A stretch of DNA of 64,000 nt, from assembly GCF_052324685.1 (NCBI RefSeq), contig NC_135224.1:22645451-22709450 (forward strand), read 5' to 3'. The stretch is from Brachyhypopomus gauderio (Eukaryota; Chordata; Actinopteri; Gymnotiformes; Hypopomidae). Position numbers and translations under genes: made by a program. Below are positions 24,977 through 44,829 of the stretch, piece after piece; positions within the stretch are counted from its first letter, which is position 1; every line of letters begins with the position of its first letter. Under the pieces are notes generated by a model that worked only from the letters and a program-made list of their open reading frames with translations, had not been told where the DNA came from and searched no databases.

Positions 24977-26443
24977 ATTATATTTCTGGACTTTGGATTT
25001 GGATAGGATTTGCTGTTTTTTGTTTAAGTGTTCTTAGTGCAAGCATGGTTGGAGAATAAATGGTAATATAGTATTTTTACATTCAGGTTCAATATACCGT
25101 GTTTATTTAATACAGAATTGGAAAAAAACATTACATTTTCAATAGGTTCTTCAGTGGCACTTATCTGGCCAAATACTGGCAACATAGGGAGAAAATGTAA
25201 ATGTGTAATGTGAACATATGAAATTCAGTCTCTAAATCCGTTTTTGTTACACTAGTTTATTAAAAATAATATTGTCTATACATATAAGACTCCTTCGTTA
25301 AATACTCTCATAATTATTTTACCCTCTCATCAGTCTCCAGCATAACCTTTAGATTTTTACATATCTGCAACTAAACATTCTAAAATGTAAGTGTTTACTG
25401 CTGAGGTAAAACTTTAAACATGTTTATTCTGAACATTCATTTTGCATATGTGAACAAAGCTCAATATTAGGTTGTGCCAAAAACTGAAATGTGTCAGTTT
25501 CAGATATAGTCAGGACAAATGTTACTACCGTCTTTGACAGTGCCATTGGTCCTGTAATAAAATGACAATGACAACAAAATGGAAAAAAAGGTAAATGTCT
25601 TATTTTTTTGTGTTCTACTAATTTCTCAGATAAAAAAAACCTTCTGCCTAATTACATTAAGTCTTAGTTTTAAAGATCATGTGTTACATTTTAGAAGATT
25701 TTCAATCAATAACAATTAGAGAAATACACATTAACACTTCCATGCATCACTGCTAATCCAGTGTTGAATATGTTTAATTGTGCAAAAGTTTGAGCATGAC
25801 ACATGAATCAAGAGGAAGTCCTGAGCAAAATCATTGGGCAATGTTGCAATCTCTAAGTCACCTAAGCAGCCAGAAGTATGCAAAGGCCTGGTATTAACAA
25901 ACAAATTAATATTGACTGATTCATTGGGACAACCTGCACTGAAGAAACGTATGCAGGTGTAGAACTAGACATCAAACAATTGGACCTCAGAGAACACTTG
26001 TTTGTGGCACTAATACATTCTCCTTACAGGGAGGAAAAGGAAAGTCTTTGTACCTGTTGTTTGTCAAGACAGTAAACATTCCTAAGTTTTCCCGATTTAA
26101 CCTTTGGTGAAAAAACAAGTACTGATTTAGTTCAATTATTAAATAATTGTTACATAAATATGTTACATTAATGTTACATAGAGTGGCCATAATTGATCAT
26201 TATTATTACTATTTCTACCAACCACCACCTAATGAGTTACAAGGAGACATTTATTATTTCTGGTCTAGGTGCAGTGGGGTCAAAATTAAGGCCTTGCAAA
26301 ATAAGTCAGTCAGGACATGTTCACGTAGGTTCAAGTGCACCAAATGCTGACACTGCAAGATTGCTACCTTGTGCTCAGGCCTGTGAACCTCAAAGAAGAA
26401 CAGCAAACGTGCCAATCGTGATCATGAGTCGTTCTCCAGTACG
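24977..26443. other. Convergent gap hormad1/aldh9a1
   Basis: AT-rich sequence with the short hormad1 3' UTR on the left and the aldh9a1 3' UTR (minus strand) on the right. No coding exon, tRNA or strong repeat recognised. Confidence 0.5.
25055..25060 (+). terminator. Poly(A) signal, hormad1
   Basis: AATAAA 79 bp past the hormad1 stop codon; a short 3' UTR. Confidence 0.65.
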
Positions 26444-34073
<7,630 letters not shown>

Positions 34074-34718
34074 CGCTACCGAGGAAAAGTGCACTTTGGA
34101 CACCTAGGCACAACAACGGGCTTTAAACGGCATTTTAATTAAACCTTTCCTCAAAACTGTTAAAACATTCTGAAGTTTCTGAAATCAGCAAATGGTTAAA
34201 ATATCGAAAGACTTCCCCGCTAACTTTACTGATACAATAATCATGTCTGAGCTACTGTGGTTCTACGAGTCTGAAGAGAAATCTGACATAAACCATGCAT
34301 ACCGACCCATAGTATATTAATTTACTTACCTTCATAATAAACGAACAGCCGAACCGGACTAAGTCCAGAATGCAAACACTATTTTTTAACGCGTAGACAA
34401 TTCTGTCTTTCCAAAACAACACTGTGCAGCCATGACGTTAGGGGCGGGGCGAGGGCAGGGACGGACTCTCATTGGTCAGTGAACACGTCATTCACGGAGA
34501 TTCTCCACAATATATATATTAAAAAAAACAGCTTCTAGTTTTATGATGCATTTCTAATCACTGCAGTTAGAGATCCCTGACTTATCTGATTTAAACGTCC
34601 ACGTCCAGTTCGGTTACATGCTAATGAACGTGTGAAGTTTGAGCGAAGGCAGGCCGAGGCGCGCAGGTTCGTCGGTGGCGGATACGTGTTGCGGTACCGG
34701 CGCCGGTAGTGCAGCAGC
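34074..34718. promoter_or_regulatory. Shared divergent promoter aldh9a1/uck2
   Basis: Only 645 bp separate the two start codons. Within it are a GC box ggggcggggc at 34441-34450, an inverted CCAAT box (ATTGG, 34471-34475), CRE-like tgacg/cgtca half sites (about 34434 and 34486) and CpG-rich sequence towards uck2 (34640-34720). No TATA box at the usual distance from either ATG, which fits a housekeeping bidirectional promoter. Confidence 0.6.
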
Positions 34719-37700
34719 ATGGCCGGAGACAGCGAGCCGCGCCTCAGGGACCAGGCGCACAGCCACCCCGCGATTAGACAACCGTTTCTTATCGGTGTTT
34801 CGGGGGGCACCGCCAGCGGAAAGGTTCGTGTCTCCTCGCGTCCGTGTTGGACGTTTGTGCTCCGATTGTTCGCAGTGTCGTGAGTCGCACATATGGGGGT
34901 CAGTTCCGACCTCGTGGCTTTTGTGTAAGTTAAACATTATTTCAGGACACTGGAGCGGAGTGAGGGGTATCTAGTCAGCCTTAACGTTTACATTTATATG
35001 GTTCAAATGTCCTTTCCAACACACTTTGAGGTTTTTACTTACGGAGCATCACGACAGTAACCTAGCTATTTATTTAAATGTATAGGAATTTCCAGCAAAG
35101 CAACGTAACTGGCAGCTAGCTAGCACGGCTAACTCACTCAACATGGCTCTTTAGCCAATACAGCTCGAATAATCGCCCGAATACTGCTCGAATAATCGCT
35201 CGAATACAGCTCGTCTTCCAGCAGACAGCACGGCATCAAGCTGCTCCGGCTGCATGAACGCCCACGTGGCGAGCACAGTGCTTTTCACAGGTTTTCCGAT
35301 TGTTTAATGAGTTGTTTAACCAACATTACCATTAATCGATTTTGGATGTTGCTATGAATCAGGTGCTGATATTGGACGCTAATGTCGTTTTACTGCTTTC
35401 CAACCTCAGCTGCGGCACGCCGCATCCCTTTGGTCGACTGAGTTGGACCCACGTGTGATCAGCTAGTCCGTGGATGCGAGATCAGGACCAGAATAAATCA
35501 TATTTATTATGCTGCTGTTTATGTGGAGTGTTTAAAAAGACACGGCACATGAAAGTAAACGGGAGGTGGGTAGATAGGCCGCTAAAAATGAGCACAACAC
35601 GACGAGTGTAGGATATCTACACTAGTTTATTAAAAACTAAACCAAGACATGCATACAGTCCAACTATTCAACGTTACATGTAAACCAAGCACGTCTGCAG
35701 AGAGGCGCACGGTATTCTGGGAACGCTCGGTCCTCCTGTCCTGTCCTGTCATTGTCCTGTCATTGTCCCGCACTCCGTTAGTCAGGTGTAAGACATACAA
35801 GACCAGGCGAGGTTTTAATGTTTGAGCGTTTAGTTTCCCCCTTGTAAAATTGGTACCTCTCACTCCACAAATTACATTACATTTTGGGGCAGTCATGGCC
35901 TGGCGGTTAGGGAACTGGTCTTGTGACCGGAGGGTCGTGGGTTTGATTCCCAGACAGGCCATGACTGAGGTGCCCTTGAGCAAGGCACCTAACCCCAACT
36001 GCTCCCCGGGCGCCGGGCTAGGGCTGCCCACCGCTCTGGGCACGTGTGATCCACAGCCCCCTAGTAATCACTAGTGTGTGTGTGTGTGTTCTGACTGCAC
36101 AGATGGGTTAAAAGCGGAGGACAAATTTCGATTGGGGTGTAAAAATCACAATTGACAAAATATGGCACATTACACATTACATTAAGGTTGATGTGCTTAA
36201 TCCGATCTTAATGTAGATGTCCTATTTCATACGCTGGTCAAAAGATCAAGTTTTATGGGAGAATAATGGATAAATTATGTTAATAGACTACAAGAGTCAC
36301 AAAATAAACATGTTGGAATTCGCATGCGATTCATAGAAAAAAAAAACTACAAGCAGCACTAAATATAATTTCCTTTCAAATGAGTCGAAGTTTGATGTCC
36401 GCAGTTCCTGGTTATTCCTGATGAAGATGCAGACGAACTAGTCAATGCAGGCTGGTCCAACATGAGTTTAAATCCTTTAATCTCAGGACTAGCAGACCAC
36501 GTTCCTTTACTTGTAGATGACTAATGGTAAACTCACTACTTGGGTTTTTTCCCCCTTTTGCTTCTGTAGTCTTCGGTATGTGCAAAGATCATGGAGCTGC
36601 TTGGCCAGAATAAGATTGACCATCGTCAGCGTCAAGTAGCTATTCTAAGCCAGGACAGCTTCTACAAAGAGCTCACTCCTGAACAGAAAGCCAAAGCAGT
36701 TAAGGGACAGTTCAACTTTGATCACCCAGGTAATTACACCCAGGTGTTATAATGCAGTATAACTATATAGCACATCCTTAAAAACAGATTGTGATCCTGA
36801 GAATTCAGCCCACTGTAACACACAGTCACCATCACGCTAATAGAAAAACTTGATTTTCAGTATGTTTCTCATTTTTATTTTGGTTCCCCAACACCACCCT
36901 CACCCCACCCCAAGATGCTTTTGACAATGAACTCATCATGAAGACTCTCTGTGACATTATGCAGGGAGAAAAGGTTCAGATCCCAGTGTATGACTTCGTT
37001 ACTCATTCCAGGTTGGCCTTGTTGTCATGATTTATTTGCATTTAAATAAACAGTAAATTGAATTTTTATTTATTTTACTCTTCTATGGGTTCAAACACAC
37101 ATAGCTGCTACCTTAGTTGATCAGATGAGAGGTTTGGTGCAAAAGCTGATGTATTTGTGTTCTTATCCATTGACCTTCTGAAAAATTGCTTTGATGTGAC
37201 TATGACATGACATTTGTGGTCGTTCTAAAATGAGTGACTAGCTTGCTTTCAGAGAGTTTTGTGCATCAATCTAATGAGCATAAATTCTCATGACCCTCCG
37301 CAGGAAAGATGAGTTTGTGACGCTGTACCCAGCAGATGTAGTTCTCTTTGAGGGTATTCTCATCTTCTACACACAGGAGATACGGGATCTATTCCAGATG
37401 AAACTGTTTGTGGACACCGACCCCGACACGCGTCTCTCCCGCAGAGGTAGGAGCAGCGAACATTCACGTCGGTGGGGGCAGGATATCTGGCTCCATATGA
37501 CCTCTTAAGCTGTTACAATTCATTTTTAGTAACAACCCCTTTAAGCTGCAATTTAAAAGTTCTCTTAAGATGTTCCTATTTCCATGTGTGTTAGTTTTAC
37601 GGGACATTAATGAGCGGGGCAGGGAACTGGAACAAGTGTTGACCCAGTACATCACTTTTGTCAAGCCTGCCTTTGAAGAATTCTGCCTTCCAGTGAGTAT

Positions 37701-38422
37701 CTGACTCTAGTAGCGTTTCGTTATCTAAAACTGAATTGAGTAGATGTAAATGGACATGAACTAGTGTAGTGTCGTATATTCAAAGCACCGCTCTACTTAA
37801 CTACTGCTAACCTTTCGATTGTGTTGATCTCCAATCCAACTGAAGACACTGGAATTGGGAACAATATGGGGAACGGCAGGGGGAAATTGAGCCGCTAGCT
37901 TCTTGGAGTTATTTTAAGCCTGACCTTCACGAAATGTGGAAGTTGTCCTGGTTCTTACAGCGCTGTTGTAATAGAAGTAGTTGCTGTTGGCTGTCTCACT
38001 CGTGTCATTTCCATGTGGGCCTGAAAGTCTCGGTTTGCCTTTTTTTTCTCCAGACAAAGAAATATGCTGATGTCATCATCCCACGTGGATCAGACAATCT
38101 TGGTAAGGCTGTGTTTAGGGCAAGGGCAACATTTTTGCCTTCCTGTGGTTTTGATTAACATATTTTTCATGACAATAATGGACGTAAAGTGCATGTTTAA
38201 AATTCGAAAGGTTCTGATTTTGCTGTTTCAGTGTTGCCGTTATTGGACTCTGGGAATTACAAAGGCCGTGTCCTTGCCTGTTTTACAGTGGCAATAAACC
38301 TCATTGTGCAGCACATCCAGGACATTTTAAATGGTGGATTCAGCAAGCGACAGGACGGTTGCGTGAACGGTCTCGCAACACCCCGGCAGAGAAGGACGTC
38401 CGAGTCCAGCAGACCACATTGA
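34719..38422 (+). CDS. uck2: Uridine-cytidine kinase 2
   Basis: Phosphorylates uridine and cytidine to UMP and CMP with ATP, the rate-limiting step of pyrimidine salvage; cytosolic tetramer. Seven exons give 261 residues, exactly the human length: 34719-34823, 36570-36729, 36915-37011, 37304-37446, 37595-37692, 38054-38102, 38289-38422. The P-loop [12 protein letters not shown] spans the exon 1/2 junction, followed by [73 protein letters not shown] and [14 protein letters not shown]. The C-terminal tail is variable as in the family. UCK2 rather than UCK1 is favoured by length and by [16 protein letters not shown]. Intron 1 carries a SINE. Confidence 0.95.
35886..36170 (+). mobile_element. tRNA-derived SINE
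   Basis: A tRNA-like head carries an A box (tggcggttagggaactgg) and a B box (gggtttgattcc), then a conserved body (gcccttgagcaaggcaccta, ccccgggcgcc, gctctgggcacgtg), a short TG run and a tail gattggggtgtaaaaatcac...aatatggcac. A truncated inverse copy of the same tail occurs at 49357-49460, which confirms that this is a family. In uck2 intron 1. Confidence 0.9.
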
Positions 38423-39649
38423 CCACGCTGGACACCCATCCTTCTGCAGAGGGCTGGGTGGACTACAGTGAAGTTCAGCATCCTTTCTTCAAACAGAAGA
38501 GGAGAGACGCTGGATGCGAACGGCTTCGTGGCTCATGTGATTCTCATCTTATGTTATTGATGTTGTTGTGATCCTGTCAGCTTTTACTGGTTTTATTTAC
38601 CTAGATTAAGATTAAAAATGCTTTCTGTTTTTTGAAAGTTGTATGACATGCACGAGTATTGTCATTGTCCACTCTCTTTGTAACTACTTGTAGAAAATGA
38701 ATGACCAGTGTTGTATGTCTAAGAATTAAAACACTACCGGTGGTTGTTGAAATCAGAATAGCAATTGCTAAAGGGCTGTGTAGGTATGTCAGCATAGTAA
38801 TCTTGAAGTTAGATCTCAGGAATCATTCTTAAGTCTGTCCAGCTGCGAGTTGTCCCTCTTCCCCCAATGAGTGCTAGTATGTGAGCGTGTGGTGGTACAC
38901 AGTTGCCTATTCTGGTGGTCACATTTTACAGGTACTTCTGTTGTGGATTTATAACTTCATTTCTGGCGTCAAGCCTACAAAACCTGCAAAACGAATTTTG
39001 CCTTTGTCTTGCTTTTGCCACTCGAGATTTTGGTTTTGACCTGAGGCCTTCTGTTGTGCCAGTGTGATGGTCGCAAGAGCTTCGGTGTATTTACAAGCTG
39101 CTTCTTTTGTTACAGTCTACAAACCGTTTTATGATTTGTTGACCCTGCCACGTTGGTCATGTACTCCCAAAGTTAACAATAAAATTAACACGTGGTTAAA
39201 CGTAAGATGGCGTTTGATACCTACATGTGGTAGGAAATAAATACCTCAGAAGACTTACGTTGTGGTGTTATATTAACATCTTAACGTATGTATATTCCCA
39301 GAATATCTGGTAGAGAAATCGTTCTCCGGTATGGTTACTTGAATTGTTATTAGATCATTAGAAAGTTCGATCTATGAATTTTATTAGTCGGAGATGTAGA
39401 CTGAATTACTGATTTTCGCCAAAGGATGTAGGTGTGATTTTTCAAAATGACTGTAATGTGCTAAGATGAAATAAACTGGTTTGAAAACTAAAAGACTCCT
39501 TCCTCTTCGTGTCATGCGCAGCGGGACTGGTGCGTACGGTATCGCAGCAGATGGTGCTGTACCTCAATACAGCCGCTAGGTGGCGCATTGAGTCATTACG
39601 CACATCCGTTTATTGAATCACATTTTACGCACGCGCTCCACGTACCAAG
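38423..39649. other. uck2 3' UTR and czib upstream region
   Basis: Contains the uck2 3' UTR. Candidate poly(A) signals are AATAAA at about 39178 and 39470. A CpG-bearing patch at 39510-39640 (catgcgcagcgggactggtg..., tggcgcattgag) is the probable czib promoter. No other gene seen. Confidence 0.5.
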
Positions 39650-41709
39650 ATGGGGGTAGGTTTGTTATGGTTCGTGCATGTGATTGCTTGCAGTCAAAGC
39701 CTAGAGAATTAATACACAAGTTATTTTGTTTCTGTAGAAATTTGGGTTGCAGTTTAAAGCAACGTTGGAGAATGTGACAAATGTCAGAGCGGAAGGGGAT
39801 GATTTCCGCTGGTATTTAAAGGTAGGTTAAACGTTCAGGCTAGCTAGTTAATAACGTGTAAAGTAAATGTGACTATAGATATCAATGCAACACTGGTGGT
39901 TTTTCTCGATGAGTATTCATAAGTAGTTGTAGACACTCACTGTTCAAAAAAGCTTTTATGTTTTAGATGTCGGTGTTTAGTTAACTAGCTGTGTGAGGGT
40001 GCAGTTGCTCTAGCCTTGAGTGTGTCTGCGTACATTGCTTACTAATCTTCATTTAACATTCGCCTACTTTCTGTTTTTTGTGCAGCTCAAGTGTGGGAAT
40101 TGCGGGGAAGTCACTGATAAATGGCAGTACATCACCTTAATGGTATGATGTAATATTCCACACTGTGTAAATGCGGTTTTCCCCCATTCTGTATAGAAAT
40201 ACATGCTGAGATGTGTAGACATGAGAAAAGAATTCGTGCGTGTGTATGCAATGCATTTCTGATGTAAGGATTTCCTCAGGACAGTGTGCCACTCAAAGGG
40301 GGCAGAGGCAGCGCCAGCATGGTTCACAAGTGTAAACTGTGCTCCCGCGAAAACTCCATAGGTAAACAAACACTTTTGACATTGCATTTGAATATTAAAT
40401 GCAGAATCGTGGGATGATTTCGTATCATGATTAATGGCTTATCCACGGTTCAGGGTTCAAATAGATGTATTATTTGTGTAGTGATCACTCCCACGTAAAT
40501 ACAAATGTAGAAGTTTGCATAAGCTTGGAGGAAATTGAGCTGTATCACCAAGAGTATACAAACCTTAATTTCTCAGCTGTGAAATGTCTTTCAAAAACTA
40601 ACGTAATTCTATAGTGAGATTTAAAAAATAGATCACTTTTATGCTATACTTATAAGAATTTATATCACACTGACAATTCGCATCCTCTTTATAGTGATAT
40701 TATGAATTTTATGTCTGACTCGATCCAAGTGTTGTGCTGCAGTCTAGTCTAGTCATTTTTTATATGAAAATGACCAGAAATTACTAAGAAAAACTCTTTT
40801 GAAAGAGCATTGAGGGAAATATTTCTCTATCTATCCCTGATCAACGATATTGCACTGTCATGGCTCACGGCTCACCCAAATCAAGCAATCCAAAATACAG
40901 AATACTCCGTAGAGTTGTTCTAGGAGTTGCTCTATAGTAGAGCAAGGGCTCATGAGAATTGTCTTCTAGAATAGTCTGGAATTACACAGCTTTGGGATTA
41001 GACATGAAACATGTTTATATGAGGTCTCTAAAACATTGAAGTTTGCAGAATAAGAATGTAGCACACAATTTCTCCCACAGATATCCTGAGACACACCATT
41101 ACACCATATAATGTAAGTCAAACAAAAGACTTGTATCTAGTACCAAATTAAGTTTCATAACTATGACTTTGACTTTATTTTGATTGTGCCCAAAGTTGGA
41201 GGATAGTGAAAAGTTTAAGACTATGGTCCAGTTTGAGTGTCGAGGCCTAGAGCCAGTGGATTTTCAACCCCAGGTAAGAGACTTTTGAATGCATTATAAT
41301 TCGGAAAGGAATAACGGATAAATCTTGAGATGAGATAAATCTTTTTAATCTACTGCATCTACTGAATCTATTTATAGATGCAGTAGATTTAAATATTGAG
41401 GTATCCGAGCTGTCATTTACCACTGTCCAATCCAAGATCTGAGATGTCTGGCACTGTACACTTACAATATATTTTGTGGCAGGCTGGGTTTGCAGCCAAA
41501 GGTGCTGAGACATCCACTCAGTTCCCTGAAATCAATCTTCAGGAAAAAGTAGGAGTTTGATATTGTAAAAAAAATGGTTCCACGACATTCCGTAAGATAA
41601 TGTAGTAATACTTTTTCTTTTCGTATTTCAGGACTGGACTGACTATGATGAAAAGGCCAAGGAGTCAGTTGGGATCTATGAGGTCACACATCAGTTCATC
41701 AAGTGCTGA
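39650..41709 (+). CDS. czib: CXXC motif-containing zinc-binding protein (C1orf123/UPF0587 family)
   Basis: Small conserved eukaryotic zinc protein, reported to interact with copper-chaperone-related partners; the molecular role is still poorly defined. Eight exons give 160 residues, the human length: 39650-39655, 39738-39821, 40086-40142, 40280-40361, 41081-41112, 41196-41273, 41483-41548, 41632-41709. The two zinc knuckles are LKCGNCGE (about residues 32-37) and HKCKLCSRE (about residues 66-71). Other marks: TDKWQYITLMDSVPLKGGRG, ECRGLEPVDFQPQAGF, EKDWTDYDEKAKESVGIYEV and the end HQFIKC. The first coding exon holds only ATGGGG. Just upstream of scp2 on the same strand, an arrangement I recall from mammals. 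Confidence 0.93.
41340..41400. repeat. Short inverted repeat in czib intron 6
   Basis: AATCTACTGCATCTA and its exact inverse TAGATGCAGTAGATT flank a spacer of about 13 nt. A small foldback of unknown origin. Confidence 0.7.
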
Positions 41710-42247
41710 GAGCTCGGTGAAGAGAACTTGTAGGTGCATCAGAATACATGAAAACCATTTATAAATACTGGGTTCTGATACTGTTGACAATAAACTGGCT
41801 AGTTGAGGTGTGCATTACGGCCTGGAGCATTCTCTGTGTGGAAAATGGTTTACAGAAACAATAAAGCTTGGAAATAATTTTATTTATTCATTTATTTTGT
41901 TTTGGGTGCGTGCGAGAGATACTCGTTTCTCTTCCTCATAAATGCTTTTGTACTCATTGGCTCATTGTTGAATAGGTTAAACGATCATAAAAATGCAAGT
42001 TACAGATGCAAGTTGTTGCACTGAAAAGGTGTCTTAAGGAATTACTGGGGTAGCTGAAAGGGCACCAGAAGTAGGAAACAGGATTTAAAGAAGGAGAGGA
42101 AAACTTTAAGGAGAGATCTAAAGGGCGTTTGTGCACGTTTGCGCAAGAGCTCGGCGTGTCACACGTCCCCATCTGTGGTGAAGGTCTGAACCTCGGCCAG
42201 CTCACGGTCTCCTGTGGTCCGTCTTCACTGCACCAGCCGTTTCTGAC
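41710..42247. other. czib 3' UTR and scp2 promoter gap
   Basis: AATAAA at about 41790 and 41860 are candidate czib poly(A) signals. The scp2 leader and promoter fall in the last 150 bp before ATG 42248, where tcggcgtgtcacacgtcccc gives a GC-rich patch. Confidence 0.5.
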
Positions 42248-44792
42248 ATGGGTCCCGCAAACAACAGAGTATTTGTCGTTGGAGTGGGGATGACCAAGGT
42301 AAACGCGTGTTAATTCTCCATTAGAAAGCGTTAGCGATGTAACTGCTTTGCTGCTGAGTGTAGGTAGCTACTAGATAACGTAAATATGTATTTACTATGA
42401 TGGTGTGTAGTGGTCATAACGTAATGACACGCAGCGTTATAGTGTGTGTGTTGGGAGCGACCTGGTTATCCGGATATCAACTTATAGAGCTACTGTATAG
42501 AGCTGATTTATAGGTCAACTAGCTAGCCTAGGATATGTGTTTCGCGTGGCAAAATTAACCCAAGTAAGCTGTTATGTTAGCCAGGAACAGCTAATATCGC
42601 TAATGTGCGAGGAAAATGCGGATAGTTTGTAATAAAGGGATTTTGTGGACCTAACGTATTTAGGCAGTTAAGCTAGCTAGGTGTAGTTAGTCTAGCTAGC
42701 TGGCTAGGTAAACTATATTGGTCATACAACAAAATATTACATTGTGTACTGGCTCTAATCACATGAACATTAAGATGCACATAATTAATAAATAATAATA
42801 ATCTTCTGGTATTTATGTAACTTCAACTCCGTACAGAGTTCAAGGCTGTTACATGACCATGGACCATCGGTCATAGAATTCCAGTTAGATTACACTGCCA
42901 TTAATGTCTCAGAAATCAGCCCTCTAGTGTCAGGGTTAAGAATAGTCTCTGGACTGTTTTGTTTGAGTAAACTGTTTGCTGTCTATAAAGTGTTAAAATG
43001 TGATGTTTTTGTTTAATCATTCTGTACTCCCAGTTTGATAAGCCAGGGGCAAGAGATGGTGATTATCCAGACATGGCCAAAGAAGCAGGTATACTTTCTC
43101 CCTTTTATTATGAAAGCCCTGAAACAAGGATCTTTGGAAGAATAGAAAACCATGCCTAATCTGACATGGCTTCAATTCCTTCTAGGGGAGAAAGCTTTGG
43201 CAGACGCAGGAGTCCCATATTCTGCTGTAGAGCAAGCCTGTGTAGGCTATGTATACGGTATCCCAGCTCAGTAGCTACCATACTATCATCTCTTACATTA
43301 TGCCATGACACAAGGTGGCTTTGTAGCTAATGTTTCTGTTGCCTGTTTTTCTGAAGGTGATTCCACATGTGGCCAGAGGGCTATTTACCACAGCCTGGGG
43401 TTGACTGGCATTCCTATAATCAACGTCAACAACAACTGCTCCACTGGCTCCACGGCCCTCTTCATGGCCCGCCAGCTCATCCAGGGAGGTGTGGCCAGCG
43501 GCTTTCAGGGCTCTCCGAGACATACCAGCAGAAGCGCACCTGTGTGTCTTCACGCGTGAGCCTTTAACGTCTCGTCTCTCTGGTTTCCAGGCTTGGCCGA
43601 CTGCGTGCTCGCCTTGGGCTTTGAGAAGATGGAGCGGGGATCCTTGTCCTCCAAGGTAGGCCACGCCTCCCAGAACGTCAGTAGGAAAACGGCGTAGCGC
43701 CGTGTCTCATCCGATGTCTCACTAAGCCTCCAACTGTGCAGTACATGGACAGGACCAATCCCATGGACAAACACATGGAGGTGATGATAAACCGGTACGG
43801 CATTGCAGCAGCCCCGGCCGCGCCTCAGATGTTTGGGAATGCCGGCAAGGAACACATGGAGAAGTATGGTAAGACATTCTGAACTTTATCATACTTCAAA
43901 TGCACAAATAAAATCCATTATGAAGTCAAAGTGTGAATTTTTATTTCTCTCTCCAGCAGATGGTGCTAGAGAGTAGCCTTTAAGATTAGTTACTGACAAA
44001 GAATGTGTGGATATAAACTGTTGACTTTTTGTAGATACATTTTTGTTTTGAGTGCTGTTTTTGAGTACTGTTCTACAAATATGTTTGTGTTTACTGTGGG
44101 GAATTCAGGAGTGAACTGTGACATGCTGCATGTTGTTTATTCTAGGTACCAAACCAGAGCACTTTGCCAAAATTGCCTGGAAGAACCACAAACATTCTAC
44201 TAACAACCCGTAAGTTCTGTCAGTGAGCATCTCCAGCTGAGGGCTGTGGGGTGTTGTGGATGTCCAAATTTGCCTTGTTTGTTGAAATCATGCATAAAAT
44301 CCATCATTTAGCCTGTGGTTGACTTGAACTGAGGTAGTTTGAATGGATTAAGCTGCACTTGCCATCTGTCTGTTACTAGCAAATGAGCTGGTGCAGCTGC
44401 AGGTGGCTTTGGTTACAGAACTGAGCGTTCACAACAGGGAGAAAACCAGATTCGAGTTTTGGGGGAAAAATGAATACAGTGAGGAAAATAGTTATTTTCT
44501 GTTCTCTGCTGATGCCAAAGAGCAGATATAGACTGTTTCACCACCCGGTGTCTGCCCCGCCCCTCCCTCCACCCTGTGTCCCCCTTCAGCTACTCTCAGT
44601 TTCAGGACGAGTACACTCTGGACCAGGTCATCAAGTCGCGCAAAGTGTTCGAGTTCCTCACGCTGCTCCAGTGTTGGTAGGTGGTCCGCTTCCCTCTACG
44701 GGTCCTGGTCTTCATTAGGACGGACTTTGTCATCATGAACAATGTACCGAAGCGCCTGGCACGTGAAAACGTGCGTGTTTAACAATTTAACA

Positions 44793-44829
<37 letters not shown>

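Noticed and set aside
35886-35960. tRNA-like segment with A and B boxes
   Set aside because: It is the head of a SINE with the conserved body and tail, not a tRNA gene.
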